NCBI GenBank assembly: GCA_947478725.1
Contig: CANJWZ010000008.1
Location: 1-64,000, forward strand
Origin: Comamonadaceae bacterium
Lineage (GTDB): Bacteria; Pseudomonadota; Gammaproteobacteria; Burkholderiales; Burkholderiaceae_C
Reading direction: 5' to 3'
DNA length: 64,000 nucleotides
Shown here: one piece after another, positions 24,699-34,524 of the stretch
Layout of the letters: the number at the start of each line of letters is the position of its first letter
How positions within the stretch are numbered: position 1 is the first letter of the stretch
Made by a program: the position numbers and the translations under genes
Notes under the pieces: generated by a model
Database searches by the model: none
What the model was told of the DNA's origin: nothing
What the model saw: only the letters and a program-made list of their open reading frames with translations

Positions 24699-25502
24699 GT
24701 GCTCATGACCCACGCAAAGGCAACCCCCACCACCGTCCGCCAGGACATCCGCGAGGCGGACATGCTCGAGGACATTGGAACCATCAAGGTACCGAAGTCC
24801 TGCGAGGTGCTGGCGAACAGGCTACAGCAGCAGATTCTGGGGGGTGCCTACCCACCGGGCTCGGCCCTTCCCACCGAACGTGAACTGGTCGCAGGCACAG
24901 GCCTGAGCCGTGGCTCGGTGCGCGAAGCACTTCGAATTTTGGAGGCCCAAGGCCTCATTGAAACCCGCGCCGGTCGATACGGTGGTTCAGTGGTCTCCCG
25001 ACCTACAGACGCGCTGTTAGCGAGCCATATCAACCTGTTCGCCAAAGGTCGTAGCGTTGCGCTAGGTGCGCTGGTCGAAGCGCGTCAGGCGCTCGAGCCG
25101 ATGGTGGCTTATCTCGCGGCAAGAAACCGGACAGATGATGATTTAAAAGCTTTGGGTCTGATTTCTGATCGGCTGGATGAAGCGGCCTTGTCAGACGTTC
25201 CTCAGTTTCTTGAAGAGAATGCAAACTGGCATTCTGCTCTTGCTGTAGCAAGCCATAACGACCTACTCCGCGCATTTATGAGTTCGATCTCCGACCTCAT
25301 GCTCGAAGCTTCACGGATCGAGAACATGGCTTCACCTGACATCCGTAAGCTGGTAACCCAAACACATCGTCGAATCTTCGATGCCATCCAAAAACAGGAT
25401 CCTGAAGCTGCACGTCGCCGTTCGGAGCGGGACGTGCAGGCCTACGCAAAATATCTTGAGGCAGCCGTCAAGGCCGCCGGCGGTGAGATGAACAAAGGAT
25501 GA
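24699..25502 (+). CDS. GntR-family regulator, FCD (FadR-type) subgroup
   Basis: A 267-residue repressor or activator with an N-terminal winged helix (about 34-95: LANRLQQQILGGAYPPGSAL, TERELVAGTGLSRGSVREAL) and a C-terminal all-helical FCD ligand domain. ATGs at 24699, 24705 and 24759 are all possible starts. Effectors of the group are usually carboxylates or acyl-CoA. It faces away from the minus-strand thiolase gene, whose 3' end is 3 bp downstream. It probably controls the nearby acyl-CoA genes. Confidence 0.9.
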   Translation: MLMTHAKATPTTVRQDIREADMLEDIGTIKVPKSCEVLANRLQQQILGGAYPPGSALPTERELVAGTGLSRGSVREALRILEAQGLIETRAGRYGGSVVSRPTDALLASHINLFAKGRSVALGALVEARQALEPMVAYLAARNRTDDDLKALGLISDRLDEAALSDVPQFLEENANWHSALAVASHNDLLRAFMSSISDLMLEASRIENMASPDIRKLVTQTHRRIFDAIQKQDPEAARRRSERDVQAYAKYLEAAVKAAGGEMNKG

Positions 25503-25505
25503 ATA

Positions 25506-26990
25506 TTAAGCAGCGGCGATTGAAACTAACTGGTTGTCCGCAATCCTCACGCCTCCACCGACCAGTTCATCCGCCTCCATCGCCGCAATCAGCGCGGCAT
25601 CTTCCGTCGTCGCCATGGCCCGCTTCCCATCGGAGGTATCGACAAGCAGCACGCCTTTGGGCAGCTGTCCCCGCCCATACAGCACGGTGTAACCGGCAAC
25701 CGTCGCCTCTCCGCTGAAATCTTCCAGCACTTCGCGCACCTCCATCTCGCGTGCTACCTGAGCCGTCAGATCAGCGTGCAAAAAAGGCCGCGTCGGCTCG
25801 TCGATTGACCATAGCGCGAAAGCCTGCTTGGTCACGATGCCGGATACACACGACACCAGTGCGTTGCGACCCTTGCCTTCGCGCAGCAGTTCAGCTGCGC
25901 GGCAGGTCGATTGCAAAAAGTAGTTGTTGTAAGGACCACCCGCAAAGGCCATTCCGCCTGTCACTGTGAGATCACGGGACAGTAGAAATCCCATCTCTGC
26001 AGCGTAGGTCTCAACAGCCAGTGGAAAGCAGCTGTAGAGATCGAGGAGATCGACTTTCTCTGCAGTCAGGCCGCCCGCTTGGAGGGCCGCGCGCCCAGTG
26101 ATTCCGGCTCCCGGGCAAGCGGCGAGATCGGCGCGTGCGGACACGGCAACCATATGATTGGACTCAGTGCTCGCAAGCGGGAACACCCATTTCGAGCGGG
26201 GAATGCCGAGTTCTTCGGCGCGTGCAGCCGAGCAGAACAGCAAAGCAGAAGCCTGGTCGACGTTCCAGGTTGAACAGTGGTATCGCGTATACGGAAATGC
26301 CTGCATGGGGTTGCTGTCGCAAGCCTGCCTGATAGCTGCCGCCGGTATGTATTTCTTTTGCCAGGCGTGCGGATTCTTTTCGGCAATCTCGCTGAACTTG
26401 CTCCACAGCGCGGCCAGCCGGTCCCGGTGCTCGTCAATCGACCAGCCCTGCTTCGCCCGATACGCGCTTTCCATAATCGCGTACAGACCCACAGGCATCT
26501 GCATGCCAGCACGTTTTTCAACGTCGTGGCGAAGCTCGTCCTTGGGCTGCATATAAATATCGGGCTCGTCCGTCTGCACACGCTCCGCCGCCCGCTGCTT
26601 GGCGATTTGCGCCTTCAGAATCCTGTAACCCGAGTCAGCACCAGTGACCAGCGTCGTATGAGCCTGACCGCTGGCGATGCGCGCACAGGCTTGGCCGATG
26701 AGGGTTTGCTGCAGAACTCCGGGCGTCGCAAGTACAGTCACCGCGTCTGGCGCGTTGAACCTGCGGGCGATTTCACCGGCGGGATTGCTGTACAGCCAGC
26801 GGCCACGGGGTACCGCGATGTACTGAAGGCCTTGCAAGGCATCTTTCGATGTCGTGTCAGCGCCCGCTGCGGCGACCGCTTCGAGCATCAGGTCCATCGG
26901 CTCAAGCGCCTCGTTATAGTCCTCCTCGCGGCGTGTGGACAGGCCGATCCCAACCAGGACAGGCGTGCGGTCTGCTGTGCTTGCGCTCAT
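25506..26990 (-). CDS. Thiolase-like protein (SCP2/acetyl-CoA acetyltransferase type)
   Basis: 494 residues with the thiolase fold, of the large non-canonical group annotated as acetyl-CoA acetyltransferase. Visible are the N-terminal PVLVGIGLSTRREEDY, VDLLDLYSCFPLAVE and the late TGGMAFAGGPYNNY. The usual nucleophile region lies around VLATPGVLQQTLIG and has no obvious Cys, as in some members, so catalysis may differ from thiolysis. The start overlaps the upstream ligase stop (ATGA). It probably cleaves or forms a beta-keto acyl-CoA in this pathway. Confidence 0.85.
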   Translation of the reverse strand: MSASTADRTPVLVGIGLSTRREEDYNEALEPMDLMLEAVAAAGADTTSKDALQGLQYIAVPRGRWLYSNPAGEIARRFNAPDAVTVLATPGVLQQTLIGQACARIASGQAHTTLVTGADSGYRILKAQIAKQRAAERVQTDEPDIYMQPKDELRHDVEKRAGMQMPVGLYAIMESAYRAKQGWSIDEHRDRLAALWSKFSEIAEKNPHAWQKKYIPAAAIRQACDSNPMQAFPYTRYHCSTWNVDQASALLFCSAARAEELGIPRSKWVFPLASTESNHMVAVSARADLAACPGAGITGRAALQAGGLTAEKVDLLDLYSCFPLAVETYAAEMGFLLSRDLTVTGGMAFAGGPYNNYFLQSTCRAAELLREGKGRNALVSCVSGIVTKQAFALWSIDEPTRPFLHADLTAQVAREMEVREVLEDFSGEATVAGYTVLYGRGQLPKGVLLVDTSDGKRAMATTEDAALIAAMEADELVGGGVRIADNQLVSIAAA

Positions 26991-28612
26991 GCGGCGGCTC
27001 CTTTGACTGACTTGCTGGCGACCTTGTGAGGCCGTGAAGAAGGCGGTAGCGATTTCGCAGTCTCGCGCAAGTCCGCCTTCTGGATCTTTCCGTTCGCATT
27101 ACGCGGCAAAGGCGTTTTGCCGATCACGACCCGCCCCGGCACCTTGTAGTCGGCCATGCGCTCGGCACAATATGCCCGCACCATCGCCTCGTCTATATCG
27201 TCAGAAACAACATTGAGGAAGGCGATCACGCTTTCGCCAAGAATCTCGTCCGGGTGCCCAATGACCGCAGCCTCCACCACGCCATCGATACCGGTCAGCA
27301 CACTTTCAACCTCCGCCGGATAGACCTTGAAGCCGCCGCGGTTGACCATGTCCTTCTTTCGATCAGCAATGCGAACGTAGCCGTCAGCGTCGATCGCGCC
27401 GATGTCGCCCGATTTCCAGTAGCCGCCACCGAACGAAGTCGCATTGGCTTCGGGGTTTTGCCAGTAGCCGGGCACCACCATCGGGCCACCAATCCAAAGC
27501 TCGCCCTCCTCCCCTGCCGGGAGCTCGCGGCCCTGATCGTCCATGACCCGAATGTCGCCGCAAGGTACGGTCTTGCCGATACTTTCGGCATGGGCGACGC
27601 CATCGCCGCGCGGCATCATCGTCGCCGGAGAAGTGGTTTCGGTAGCGCCATAACAGTTGCACATTTGCAACTTCGGGAAGGCCTGCGCAAACCGCTGGAT
27701 CGTCGGCTCGGGCATCGGTGCGCTACCGTAGGCACCGATACGCCACTGGCCGAGATCGAACGACTCAAGGTCCGGCTCGAGAAGGCAAAGCCCGTACATT
27801 GCGGGAACCATCAGTGCGTGCGTGATGCGCTCCTGCTGTGCGAGCACCAGGAAGTCACGCCGTCCGAATTCAGCCATCAGGACGAGGGCCCCTGCGATAG
27901 ACAGGAATGGCAGTACAACCCCGCAAAGTCCGGCGACGTGCGACCACGGCACGCACACGAGCGTGCGCTCGTCCCGCGTGAGCTGGTGCGCATCCTGCCA
28001 GTGCATGCAGGAGTGCACCACATTCAGATGCGTCAGCATCGCGCCCTTGGGCTTACCTGTCGTACCCGAGGTGTAGAGGATGCCGAAGAGGTCATGCTCG
28101 TCGATTTTCACCGCAGCCATAGCGGGAAGGGGCTCGACTTGCTTTTCGAGCATCTGCCGCCAAGCCGCATTACCGCACTCGAACCGCATGCCGCTGGTTG
28201 GCCCCGCGTCCGGAATCTCCTGGGCAAAAGCAGGCGAGTAGATGATGGCTACCGGATCGGCATCTTCGAAGATGTAGCTGATCTCGGGCTTTTTCAGGCG
28301 CGTGCCCAAAGGCACCAATATCGCGCCGAGCCGCGCGATGGCCAGCACCGAAAGTACGGCCTCTGCCTGATTGGGCAACATCACCGCAACGCGATCGCCC
28401 TGACGAACGCCTTTTGACGAAAGGCCTGTCGCCAAGGCATTCACGATCCGGTCAAGCTCGCTGTAGGTCGTCCGTCTCGCGCCATCGACCAGTGCGGGTT
28501 TTTCCGGCGACGACGCGAAGACCAAAGCCATCATCGCGTTGACGTTCTGTGGCCTATCGGCGTAGCAGGAAATTACCCTGTCCCAGTGAAATTCTTTGCG
28601 TATCTTCGGCAT
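26987..28612 (-). CDS. AMP-forming acyl-CoA synthetase
   Basis: 541 residues of the ANL superfamily; it activates a carboxylic acid with ATP and CoA. Motifs: YTSGTTGKPKGAMLTH (P-loop), CYGATETTSP, KSGDIGAIDADGYVRI, RKKDMVNRGGFKVYP and the catalytic-lysine region PRNANGKIQKADL. The ATG at 28612 follows GGAGATACGAACC; an ATG five codons earlier is less likely. Genes order ACAD, ligase, thiolase on one strand with tight spacing, a beta-oxidation-like operon. Substrate not predictable. Confidence 0.92.
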   Translation of the reverse strand: MPKIRKEFHWDRVISCYADRPQNVNAMMALVFASSPEKPALVDGARRTTYSELDRIVNALATGLSSKGVRQGDRVAVMLPNQAEAVLSVLAIARLGAILVPLGTRLKKPEISYIFEDADPVAIIYSPAFAQEIPDAGPTSGMRFECGNAAWRQMLEKQVEPLPAMAAVKIDEHDLFGILYTSGTTGKPKGAMLTHLNVVHSCMHWQDAHQLTRDERTLVCVPWSHVAGLCGVVLPFLSIAGALVLMAEFGRRDFLVLAQQERITHALMVPAMYGLCLLEPDLESFDLGQWRIGAYGSAPMPEPTIQRFAQAFPKLQMCNCYGATETTSPATMMPRGDGVAHAESIGKTVPCGDIRVMDDQGRELPAGEEGELWIGGPMVVPGYWQNPEANATSFGGGYWKSGDIGAIDADGYVRIADRKKDMVNRGGFKVYPAEVESVLTGIDGVVEAAVIGHPDEILGESVIAFLNVVSDDIDEAMVRAYCAERMADYKVPGRVVIGKTPLPRNANGKIQKADLRETAKSLPPSSRPHKVASKSVKGAAA

Positions 28613-28674
28613 GGTTCGTATCTCCATTGTTCCCTTGTGCGGAAAGCCCCTGGCGGCTGGTATCCGTCGAAAAG

Positions 28675-29877
28675 CTACTCGTACTTTGCCAGCTCGAGCT
28701 TGCCGATCTGGTTGCGATGGACCTCATCAGGGCCATCGGCAAGCCGCAGTAGCCGCGCCGAAGCGTAAGCCGCCGCTATGCCGTGATCGTTGTTGGTGCC
28801 GCCGCCACCAAAGGACTGCATCGCCCAATCGATCACCTGGCAAGCCATTTTCGGTGCCGCCACCTTGATCATCGCAATTTCTGCCTTGGCGCCTTTGTTG
28901 CCGACCGTGTCCATCATGTGCGCCGCCTTCAGAGTCAGCAGTCGCGATTGCTCGATCATGATCCGGGCCTCAGCGATGCGCTCGATCGTCACGCCCTGCT
29001 GCGAGATTTTCTTGCCAAATGCCACCCGCGACATTGTTCGCCGGCACATAAGCTCAAGCATGCGCTCGGCCAGGCCCACCAAGCGCATGCAGTGATGGAT
29101 ACGCCCAGGTCCGAGACGACCTTGTGCGATCTCGAATCCCCTCCCCTCTCCCAGAAGGATATTGGAAACCGGTACCCGCACATCGGTAAAAGTCACCTCC
29201 GACGCACGGTCGGGCACCCCGTAAAACCCGAGCACCGAAATCGGCCTGACAACTTTGACACCCGGCGTGTCCATTGGCACGAGCACCATCGACTGCTGCT
29301 GATGGCGATTCGGATTGTCCGGATCGGTCTTGCCCATGAAGATGATGATCTTGCAACGCGGATCGGTGGCGTTCGTGGTGTACCACTTGTGCCCGTTGAT
29401 GACGTACTCGTCGCCTTCGCGCACGATCGACGACTGTATATTCGTCGCGTCGCTGGATGCCACAGCAGGCTCCGTCATTGCGAATGCCGAGCGGGTCTCC
29501 CCGGCGAGCAAAGGTTTGAGCCAGCGCTCCTTATGTTCTTCCGAGCCGTATCGCTCCAGTACTTCCATGTTGCCAGTGTCCGGTGCGGAGCAATTGAAAA
29601 CTTCGGGCGCGAGGTGGGAGCGTCCCATGATTTCGCAAAGTGGCGCGTATTCGAAGTTGGACAGTCCGGCGCCATGCTCGGACGCCGGCAGGAACAAATT
29701 CCAGAGGCCAGCGGCCTTGGCCTTGGGCTTGATCTCTTCTATGACCGGATAGATCTTCCAGGGACCGAGTTCCTCTGCCTGCCTGTAGAGCGTTTGCTCG
29801 TTAGGGTAGATATGCTCGTCCATGAACGCAGTCAGGCGCTTTTGCAGTTGCTGAACTTCGGGTGAATAATCGAACAT
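28675..29877 (-). CDS. Acyl-CoA dehydrogenase (ACAD10/11-like)
   Basis: A 400-residue flavoenzyme that oxidises acyl-CoA to enoyl-CoA. Signatures: [39 protein letters not shown], and the C-terminal [12 protein letters not shown] and [18 protein letters not shown]. The variant resembles the ACAD10/11 group, which is commonly encoded beside an APH-type kinase-like gene, as here 16 bp upstream. Electrons would pass to an electron-transfer flavoprotein not in the window. Confidence 0.93.
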   Translation of the reverse strand: MFDYSPEVQQLQKRLTAFMDEHIYPNEQTLYRQAEELGPWKIYPVIEEIKPKAKAAGLWNLFLPASEHGAGLSNFEYAPLCEIMGRSHLAPEVFNCSAPDTGNMEVLERYGSEEHKERWLKPLLAGETRSAFAMTEPAVASSDATNIQSSIVREGDEYVINGHKWYTTNATDPRCKIIIFMGKTDPDNPNRHQQQSMVLVPMDTPGVKVVRPISVLGFYGVPDRASEVTFTDVRVPVSNILLGEGRGFEIAQGRLGPGRIHHCMRLVGLAERMLELMCRRTMSRVAFGKKISQQGVTIERIAEARIMIEQSRLLTLKAAHMMDTVGNKGAKAEIAMIKVAAPKMACQVIDWAMQSFGGGGTNNDHGIAAAYASARLLRLADGPDEVHRNQIGKLELAKYE

Positions 29878-29893
29878 GATTTTTGCCTTGCGT

Positions 29894-30955
29894 TTAAATT
29901 TGCGAATCTATTCGGGCAGGCTTGTCTGCCAGAAGTTTCTTGACCTGCTGCCACGCCACATCAGCAATCGTGCGGGCGCGGCGGCCAACGGTCAGCGCTT
30001 CGCTATTCGACGCGTTGCCGTCGAGTGCCCGTCGAACAATCCCCTGCAGAATTGCCGCGAGGCGGAACATACTGAAGGCCATATGGAATTCCCATTCGGG
30101 AGGATCGATCTTCCCGCGCCCTAGCCGTTCACAGTAGCGCTCGAGATACTCTTCCTCGCTCGGAATACCGAGCGAGGGAAGGTCGTGTTCGGCCATGCCG
30201 CGAAACTGTTCCGAGGTCAGGCGCCAGGACATCACGTGATACGCGAGGTCGGGCAGCGGATGACCCAAGGTCGATAGTTCCCAGTCAAGCACCGCAATGA
30301 TGCGGGGCTCCACAGGATGAAACATGAGGTTGTCGATGCGCAAGTCGCCGTGAACGATGGCGGTATCATCCCCCGCGGGGATATTGAGGGGCAACCATTC
30401 GATCAGGCGCTCCATGGTCTCGATGCGCTCGGTCTCCGAAGCACGGTATTGTTTTGTCCAGCGAGCGATCTGACGCGCGAGGAAGTTTCCCGGCCTCCCA
30501 TAGTCCCCAAGGCCAAGAGCTGCATAGTCGACAGAATGAAGTGTCGCGATGACGCGGTTGAACTCATCCCAGATCAATGCGCGTTCTTTTGCAGACAGCT
30601 CCGGAAGCGCAGGGTCCATAAACTGCCGACCCTCGACAAAGTCCATGACATAAAACGGCGTGCCAATTACCGCGGCATCGTCGCAATAGCATTCCGCTTT
30701 TGCGACCGGTACACCGCTGCCCTTCAATGCGCTTATGACGCGGTACTCCCGATCGACAGCGTGCGCAGATGGCAACAGCGCCCCGCCAGGCTTTTTCCGG
30801 AGCACAAGTTTCTGGCCTTTGCCCGTGAGCACGAAGGTCGGATTGGACTGCCCACCGCTCAGTGCCGACACACTGTAACGACCCGCATAGGATCGAAGGT
30901 TGGCATGGAGATAGGCATCAAGCGCAGTCTCGTCGAGTCCTGAGTTGATCGTCAC
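29894..30955 (-). CDS. Aminoglycoside-phosphotransferase-like protein (ACAD10 N-domain type)
   Basis: A 353-residue APH-fold protein. Visible: [13 protein letters not shown] (nucleotide loop), [10 protein letters not shown], catalytic loop [15 protein letters not shown], and metal-binding [19 protein letters not shown]. The GTG at 30955 follows CTGGAGGCGCT; the frame also opens with TTG at 30994. In animals the same domain is fused to acyl-CoA dehydrogenase in ACAD10/11, which phosphorylates 4-hydroxyacyl-CoA. The pairing with the next gene suggests a similar step on a hydroxyacyl-CoA. It is not an antibiotic resistance gene by context. Confidence 0.88.
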   Translation of the reverse strand: MTINSGLDETALDAYLHANLRSYAGRYSVSALSGGQSNPTFVLTGKGQKLVLRKKPGGALLPSAHAVDREYRVISALKGSGVPVAKAECYCDDAAVIGTPFYVMDFVEGRQFMDPALPELSAKERALIWDEFNRVIATLHSVDYAALGLGDYGRPGNFLARQIARWTKQYRASETERIETMERLIEWLPLNIPAGDDTAIVHGDLRIDNLMFHPVEPRIIAVLDWELSTLGHPLPDLAYHVMSWRLTSEQFRGMAEHDLPSLGIPSEEEYLERYCERLGRGKIDPPEWEFHMAFSMFRLAAILQGIVRRALDGNASNSEALTVGRRARTIADVAWQQVKKLLADKPARIDSQI

Positions 30956-31298
30956 AGCGCCTCCAGGGAAAAATTGGGTGGATTGAAGGCGCAAAAATTA
31001 CCCCAACTCAGGAGGCAAACGCTGCATGTAGAGGCATGGGTGTGAAATGCTTTCACGGTTTGTCTCTCTTCGTTCTAGCTTCGTTTTTATAAAGGCTCAT
31101 CGACCTGAAGCAGCAATCAAAATCTATGGTAAGACAATTGACATTAGTTAAATGTAGCATTATATTTGCCTTTATTCAAGTGGAATTGCCGCGCGCCGCA
31201 GAGGCGAAGCAGATGTAAAAACCAGCCGATGTTTCGATTGAATGCACGCCTGCGCTCAATCCGATCAAACGGCCAAACAACGTGGAGACAAATTCCAA
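30956..31298. other. Divergent promoter interval
   Basis: About 340 bp between a minus-strand operon and a plus-strand operon. It must hold both promoters. The stretch near 31120-31180 is AT-rich (attgacattagttaaatgta). I cannot assign exact boxes. The plus-strand gene has the ribosome-binding site GTGGAGACAA. Confidence 0.45.
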
Positions 31299-32162
31299 AT
31301 GACAGCAACAATAGATGAACCACTGGTTGGCCTAGCTCAGCAGGCCGACGACGTCTGCGCGCTGCCACTGGTGCGTCGGCTGAGTGCGACCCTGGACATC
31401 GACCCCAGCCGCTGGCATGAAGGCGATGCCCTTCCGCGCGGCTGGCACCTCGCATTTTTCTCAGTAGATACCTGCCAGGCTGACCTCAGAGGTGACGGCT
31501 TTGCCGGACTTGGCGTGACCCTGCCCAACCTCGGTCTTCCCCGCATCGTTTTCGGCGGACGAAACATCCGTTTCATCAGGGACATTCCGATAGGCTCCAA
31601 AATGAAGCGGGTCAGCAAACTTACCGCTGTCGATCGGAAAGAAGGCCGGTCCGGAAAATTTGCTGTCGCCTCGATCCAGCATGACACGTTTATCGCGGAC
31701 GACGCTGAACCGGCGATCGTCGAAATCTACAACTATGTGATGCGCGAGGCAGCGAAACCGGCGGTCCCGGGAGCACCCGCCGCTGCGCCGCCGAAACCAC
31801 CCTCCATGCCAGAACCGACACATCGCAAGATCGTCGTGCCCGATGAGATGCTTCTGTTCAGGGTGTCGGCCGTCATGTTCAATCCGCACCGGATTCACTA
31901 CGATCTGCCCTATGCGACCGACAAGGAAGCTTACCCGTCGCTGGTTGTGAACGGATCGGTCACATCGCTAATGCTGCTGGAGTTTTTCAGGTCCGAAGCG
32001 GCCGTCGAGCCCACCTCGATCGTTCTGCGAAATGCTGGCCTCGCCTACTGTAGACGCCCCCTTCGCCTGAATGCAGTCGAGGGCAAGAACGAATGGCGGG
32101 TATGGGCTGATGACGAAGAAGGCAACGTTGTGGTCGAGGGCACGATGGGAGTGACGGCGTGA
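31299..32162 (+). CDS. FAS1-like/MaoC-type dehydratase (mesaconyl-CoA hydratase-like)
   Basis: A 287-residue hotdog-fold hydratase or dehydratase. Two half-domains: residues about 10-150 (with GWHLAFFS and FGGRNIRFIRDIPIG) and about 175-287 with the active-site-like FNPHRIHYDLPYATDKE. Linked by a Pro/Ala-rich segment. The family includes mesaconyl-C4-CoA hydratase and fungal HTD2. The start at 31299 is set by GGAGACAAATTCCAA; the frame opens earlier at 31242. It overlaps the CoA-transferase gene by 4 bp, so both act on one acyl-CoA. Confidence 0.85.
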   Translation: MTATIDEPLVGLAQQADDVCALPLVRRLSATLDIDPSRWHEGDALPRGWHLAFFSVDTCQADLRGDGFAGLGVTLPNLGLPRIVFGGRNIRFIRDIPIGSKMKRVSKLTAVDRKEGRSGKFAVASIQHDTFIADDAEPAIVEIYNYVMREAAKPAVPGAPAAAPPKPPSMPEPTHRKIVVPDEMLLFRVSAVMFNPHRIHYDLPYATDKEAYPSLVVNGSVTSLMLLEFFRSEAAVEPTSIVLRNAGLAYCRRPLRLNAVEGKNEWRVWADDEEGNVVVEGTMGVTA

Positions 32163-33385
32163 CCAGGCTCAAGGCGCTTGAAAAGATTCGGGTGCTTGAC
32201 TTTTCCAAGATATTGGCTGGCCCGCTTTGCTCCCAGTATCTCGGAGATATGGGTGCCGACGTCATCAAGATTGAGCCTCTCGAAGAAGGCGACGACACGC
32301 GCCGTTATCCACCGTTCGTTAAAAATGGTGCGCACCATGATGGCACCATCTTTCTCAGCACCAACCGAAACAAGCGCAGCATTGCGCTTGATCTCAAAAG
32401 CCCCAAGGGGCAGGAAATTTGCCATAAGCTGGTGGAGGATGCAGACGTCGTCATCGAAAGCTTCGGTCCTGGCGTTGCCGAACGGCTCGGCATCGACCAT
32501 GCCACGCTGATCGAAGTCAATCCGCGCCTGATCCATTGCAGTATTTCCGGATACGGAAACGTCGGCTCGATGAAAGAAGGCAAGGGCTACGACGCCGTCC
32601 TGCAAGCCTTCTCAGGCATGCTCTCGATCACCGGCGAACGTGGCGGAAAACATGCCAGAAGCCCGTTTTCTCCAGTAGACCAAGGCACTGGCCTGCACGC
32701 ACTTGTCGGCATTCTTGCCGCCCTTTTCGAACGTACGGTGACTGGCAAAGGCATGCGTGTCGAGGCGAACCTGTTCGATACATCCATCGGTTTTCTCGGC
32801 TACATCCTGCAAGGCTTCTGGCACCACGGCCGCGAGCCGGAACCGCCTGGCTCTTCGCACGACTCCCTGTGTCCGTATGAGGTTTTTTCTACCGCTGACA
32901 GGCCCATGCTTCTGGGTGTGGCGAACGATTCGCTGTGGCGAAAGTTCTGCGCTGTCGCGGGTCAACCTGCGATTGCAGCAGATCCGCGTTTCGCCACCAA
33001 CGCCTTGCGCGTGGCCAACCGCACGGAAACCGTGGCGACAGTCGCCGCACTATTGGCAACCCGCGGACGGGACGACTGGCTTGCCACTCTCGGCGAAGCG
33101 GGCATTCCATCGTCTCCCGTCCACAGCCTAGGCGAGATGACAGCTCACCCGCACACAACCGAAGGCGGCATGGTCAAAACTTATGTGCACCCTGTCTACG
33201 GCGAACTCAAAACCGTATCCCAGCCGCTCAAGCTGGAGGGCGAACGAAACAGCGTCATACGCGCGGCACCGCTCTTCGGTCAGCACACGGCAGAAATTCT
33301 GGAAGCGGCAGGCTATTCTGCGAAAGAGATAGATGAGCTGGGTTCATCAGGCGTCATCAACTCAGCGAAGCCGACCGCGTCCTGA
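32159..33385 (+). CDS. CaiB/BaiF family CoA-transferase
   Basis: A 408-residue type III CoA-transferase that moves CoA between carboxylic acids. Motifs: VLDFSKILAGPLCSQYLGDM, MGADVIKIEPLEEGDDTR, NRNKRSIALDLK, and the catalytic Asp in FSPVDQGTGLHA. Near the C-terminus it has FGQHTAEILE. Its GTG start at 32159 overlaps the preceding stop (GTGA). An inactive close paralogue lies at 23922. A Bug receptor follows, so uptake and activation may be linked. Confidence 0.93.
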   Translation: MTRLKALEKIRVLDFSKILAGPLCSQYLGDMGADVIKIEPLEEGDDTRRYPPFVKNGAHHDGTIFLSTNRNKRSIALDLKSPKGQEICHKLVEDADVVIESFGPGVAERLGIDHATLIEVNPRLIHCSISGYGNVGSMKEGKGYDAVLQAFSGMLSITGERGGKHARSPFSPVDQGTGLHALVGILAALFERTVTGKGMRVEANLFDTSIGFLGYILQGFWHHGREPEPPGSSHDSLCPYEVFSTADRPMLLGVANDSLWRKFCAVAGQPAIAADPRFATNALRVANRTETVATVAALLATRGRDDWLATLGEAGIPSSPVHSLGEMTAHPHTTEGGMVKTYVHPVYGELKTVSQPLKLEGERNSVIRAAPLFGQHTAEILEAAGYSAKEIDELGSSGVINSAKPTAS

Positions 33386-33461
33386 GGAAATTGGAAATTG
33401 GTACTTTTTTGAAGTACTCCCATCAGTAGTCAAACGGTTCACAAATAAACAGGAGACAAAT

Positions 33462-34433
33462 ATGGTTCAGCATTTTCTCAAGGTTTTCATCTGCTTACTC
33501 GTAACGTGCGCAAGTGCCAGCGCAAGCGCCCAAGCCTGGCCCACGGCCAAACCGATCCGCATTGAGATTGCATTCGGACCGGGGTCTGCCAGTGACATCT
33601 TTGCGCGGATCATCGCCGACCCTTTGTCCAAGGCACTGGGGCAGACGGTCATTGTCGAGTCCAAACCCGGCGCGTCGGGACAGATCGCTGCCGAATACGT
33701 CGCCCGCTCAGCACCCGATGGCTACACCCTGTTCCTCACAACCAACACCACGCACTCGGCCAATCCATATCTCTTCAAAAAGCTGAGCTATGACCCGATC
33801 AAAGACTTCACGCCAGTCGTTCGTATCGGCTATTTCCCGTTTCTTCTGCTGGTCGATTCAAAGCTTCCTATCAACAATGTGCAGGAGTTGATTACCTATG
33901 GCAAAGCCAATCCGCAGGGCATCAGCTACGCGTACACGAGCAGCGCGGGCCAGGTCGCGGCAGCAGCGCTGAGCAACTCCACCAAAATGGGCGCGGTTGG
34001 CGTTGCGTACAAGTCGGCACCGGAAGCCATGACCAGTGTTGCGGGCGGGCAGGTGACTTTCACCGTGCTTGATTTCGCGACCAGCCAGGGGCTGGTCAAG
34101 AGCGGCCGACTTCGTGCACTTGCTGTGAGCCCGGCAACACGTACTGTCCTCGCACCGAACCTTCCGACCGTCGGCGAGGCGGCTGGACTGCCTGAATTTG
34201 GTGTCGTGGCCTGGCAAGGGCTCTTCGGCCCCGCCAACATGCCACCCGCCATTGTGGACCGCCTCAACACTGAAATCCAGAAGATTCTTGCTCCGAAAGA
34301 AATGCAGGAGAAATTCCTGTCAATGGGTGTCGAGCCAAATGTTGCAGGCCCGGAAGAATTCCGGCGCTTTGTGCTAAAGGAGCTTCAAGTCTGGGAGCGC
34401 CAGATAAAGATCGCGGGCATGAAACCCGAATAA
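33462..34433 (+). CDS. Bug/TctC-family periplasmic receptor
   Basis: 323 residues. The ATG at 33462 follows AGGAGACAAAT, and the signal peptide ends ASASAQAWP; the longer frame from 33333 overlaps the upstream gene and is unlikely. Motifs: EIAFGPGSASDIFAR, ESKPGASGQIAAEYV, DGYTLFLTTNTTHSANPY, VAYKSAPEAMTSV. It is the closest intact relative here of the broken receptor at 13345. It probably delivers the acid handled by the adjacent CoA-transferase and SDR, though no TctAB membrane unit is near. Confidence 0.93.
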   Translation: MVQHFLKVFICLLVTCASASASAQAWPTAKPIRIEIAFGPGSASDIFARIIADPLSKALGQTVIVESKPGASGQIAAEYVARSAPDGYTLFLTTNTTHSANPYLFKKLSYDPIKDFTPVVRIGYFPFLLLVDSKLPINNVQELITYGKANPQGISYAYTSSAGQVAAAALSNSTKMGAVGVAYKSAPEAMTSVAGGQVTFTVLDFATSQGLVKSGRLRALAVSPATRTVLAPNLPTVGEAAGLPEFGVVAWQGLFGPANMPPAIVDRLNTEIQKILAPKEMQEKFLSMGVEPNVAGPEEFRRFVLKELQVWERQIKIAGMKPE

Positions 34434-34524
34434 ACCGTCAGCATCCCGCCACCGGCGTTCGGGGCGGTGCTGTCGCCGCAGGATCGAACATCCAGCAAAC
34501 GCCCACTGAATTTCAAAGCCACTG

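Noticed and set aside
27254..29865. Plus-strand frames of 360-390 codons opposite the acyl-CoA ligase and dehydrogenase
   Set aside because: Antisense shadows of well-identified enzymes, with His/Arg-rich composition and no motif.
29894..30955. APH-like gene as antibiotic resistance
   Set aside because: Neighbours and sequence style match the ACAD10-type kinase-like group of acyl-CoA metabolism.
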